Source of the DNA: Rhizobium grahamii CCGE 502
GTDB taxonomy: Bacteria; Pseudomonadota; Alphaproteobacteria; Rhizobiales; Rhizobiaceae
Direction: 5' to 3'
NCBI RefSeq assembly: GCF_000298315.2
Contig: NZ_AEYE02000003.1
Span: 1-64,000 of the forward strand
Length of the DNA: 64,000 nt
A model generated the notes under the pieces. The model ran no database searches, was not told the DNA's origin, and worked only from the letters and a program-made list of their open reading frames with translations. A program made the position numbers and the translations under genes. Shown piece after piece: positions 63,157 to 64,000 of this stretch. Position 1 is the stretch's first letter, and each line of letters starts with the position of its first letter.

Positions 63157-64000
63157 TTACGCTGCGAGCTGCTGCCTGAATGCCACGTCCACATAGTAGT
63201 TGGTGCTGTTGAATGAGCTCGTCGGGAACAGCCCGCTGGAGCCATATGCATAGACGCCGTTACCACCGCTGAGCGCCGACGACATGGCCTGTAGGTTGCC
63301 GTTTGTCGTTGTGTCGCTGAAGTAGTTGCCGGTTGCCGAGTAATTGCCGTTCGTGCTGTAGGATACGACATATGTCGAACCGGCATCGATGGCGACCTGT
63401 TGCGAGAGATCGACAGATTGCCAACCACTTGCGCTTTCGTTGGTGAAGGTGGCGCTCGCCAGCAGGGTGCCGCTTGCCGTCCAGAGATAGCCTGTGTGTG
63501 GTCCGGTATTTTCTGCGCTCTTGTAGAAGCGAATACCGGTGATCCAGCCTGCTGCATCCGACTGGAATTTCATGCCGAGATTGACCGGGCTGTTGTCGTT
63601 GACCGAGACGATCGCCGGCGTCGTACCGGCGGCAAACACGTTTTGCTCGCTACCTTCGTTGGAAATGTTGAGGGATGCCTGTGCAGTGGACGTTGCACCC
63701 TTCGTATCGGCGATGGTGTAGGAGAAGCTTGCGGATCCGGTGTAGCCCGTTTCCGGCGTGAAGGTGATCATGTTCGACTGGCTGTCGAAGGACACCGTTC
63801 CGTGCAGCGCGTTGCCGACACCGGTGACCGAAATCGCGTCGCCATCGGGGTCGCTGTCGTTGGCGAGCAATGCCGAGGCGAGGATCGTCAATTGGGTGTT
63901 TGCGACACCTGATATCCCGGAGTCGTTGGCAGCGACGGGGGCGGCGTTTTGAGTCGCTGTTTGATAAAGAACGTCGACCCAATAGTTGGTTGAATTGTAG
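63157..64000 (-). CDS. C-terminal end of a repetitive exported protein with DUF4082 and cadherin-like modules
   Basis: 281 codons are visible, open to the window edge. At the edge is the end of one module ([12 protein letters not shown]), then an Ig/cadherin-like tandem domain ([60 protein letters not shown]), then a whole DUF4082 domain ([40 protein letters not shown]) ending [17 protein letters not shown]. The repeated NSTNY-(W/Y)-VDV shows the module is duplicated. Such modules occur in large surface or secreted carbohydrate-related proteins. As the first gene seen in the secretion operon it is the likely cargo. No RTX nonapeptides appear in this part. Confidence 0.85.
   Translation of the reverse strand, partial: YNSTNYWVDVLYQTATQNAAPVAANDSGISGVANTQLTILASALLANDSDPDGDAISVTGVGNALHGTVSFDSQSNMITFTPETGYTGSASFSYTIADTKGATSTAQASLNISNEGSEQNVFAAGTTPAIVSVNDNSPVNLGMKFQSDAAGWITGIRFYKSAENTGPHTGYLWTASGTLLASATFTNESASGWQSVDLSQQVAIDAGSTYVVSYSTNGNYSATGNYFSDTTTNGNLQAMSSALSGGNGVYAYGSSGLFPTSSFNSTNYYVDVAFRQQLAA

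Overview
The window is chromosomal DNA, about 60% GC, from an alphaproteobacterium of the Rhizobiaceae (Sinorhizobium/Ensifer or Rhizobium type). Pointers to this are: a class III cyclase fused to TPR repeats, a ferritin-like MbfA gene under a perfect Irr-type (ICE) palindrome, an RpoH-type promoter before dnaKJ, a C-P lyase cluster with duplicated phnE and a DUF1045 gene, and the gene order yejAB / mgsA-glk / dapB-gpmA / ftsK-polA / dnaKJ / infC...rpmI-rplT-pheST. No tRNA, rRNA, insertion sequence, phage gene or CRISPR array was seen.

Layout. 1-2.2 kb: yejA and the start of yejB (peptide/microcin C-type uptake), minus strand. 2.4-8.4 kb: mepA, mgsA, glk, an MsbA-like exporter, dapB and gpmA. 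8.5-9.9 kb: a divergent HxlR regulator / short-chain dehydrogenase pair. 9.9-24.7 kb: phosphonate utilisation, consisting of phnF, divergent phnGHIJKL plus a hexapeptide acyltransferase, a three-gene interruption (unknown protein, RNase H, small protein), then phnCDE1E2, a 2H-phosphoesterase-like DUF1045 gene, phnM and phnN. Uptake (PhnCDE), activation (PhnGHIL), P-methyl or alkyl chain cleavage (PhnJ with PhnK) and ribosyl-phosphate processing (PhnM, the DUF1045 protein, PhnN) are all present; phnP is not. 24.7-26 kb: GrpB and VOC proteins.

26.3-32.7 kb: an FtsK translocase lacking a membrane domain, polA, a probable small RNA with two anti-Shine-Dalgarno loops, and a MarR regulator. 32.8-37.9 kb: an M20 peptidase, two small proteins and PBP1A. 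38-41.3 kb: dnaK-dnaJ. 41.5-47 kb: cyclase-TPR protein, small protein, XRE regulator, mbfA, a transglutaminase-like cysteine peptidase and an alpha/beta hydrolase.

47.2-55.9 kb: translation genes infC, rpmI, rplT, pheS and pheT. infC starts at an ATT codon and has its own terminator; between it and rpmI lie two Gly/Ser/Asp/His-rich exported proteins and an OmpR/PhoQ-like two-component system. 56-57.8 kb: NTF2-like, DUF892 and M15-like proteins. 57.9-64 kb: a minus-strand operon made of the C-terminal end of a repetitive exported protein with DUF4082 modules, a COG0523 metallochaperone GTPase, a 102-residue protein, and a type I secretion ABC transporter and adaptor. It looks like a self-contained secretion locus and is, with the small RNA and the infC region, the part most worth following up.

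All calls come from reading the sequence and from memory of the families; no database search was run.
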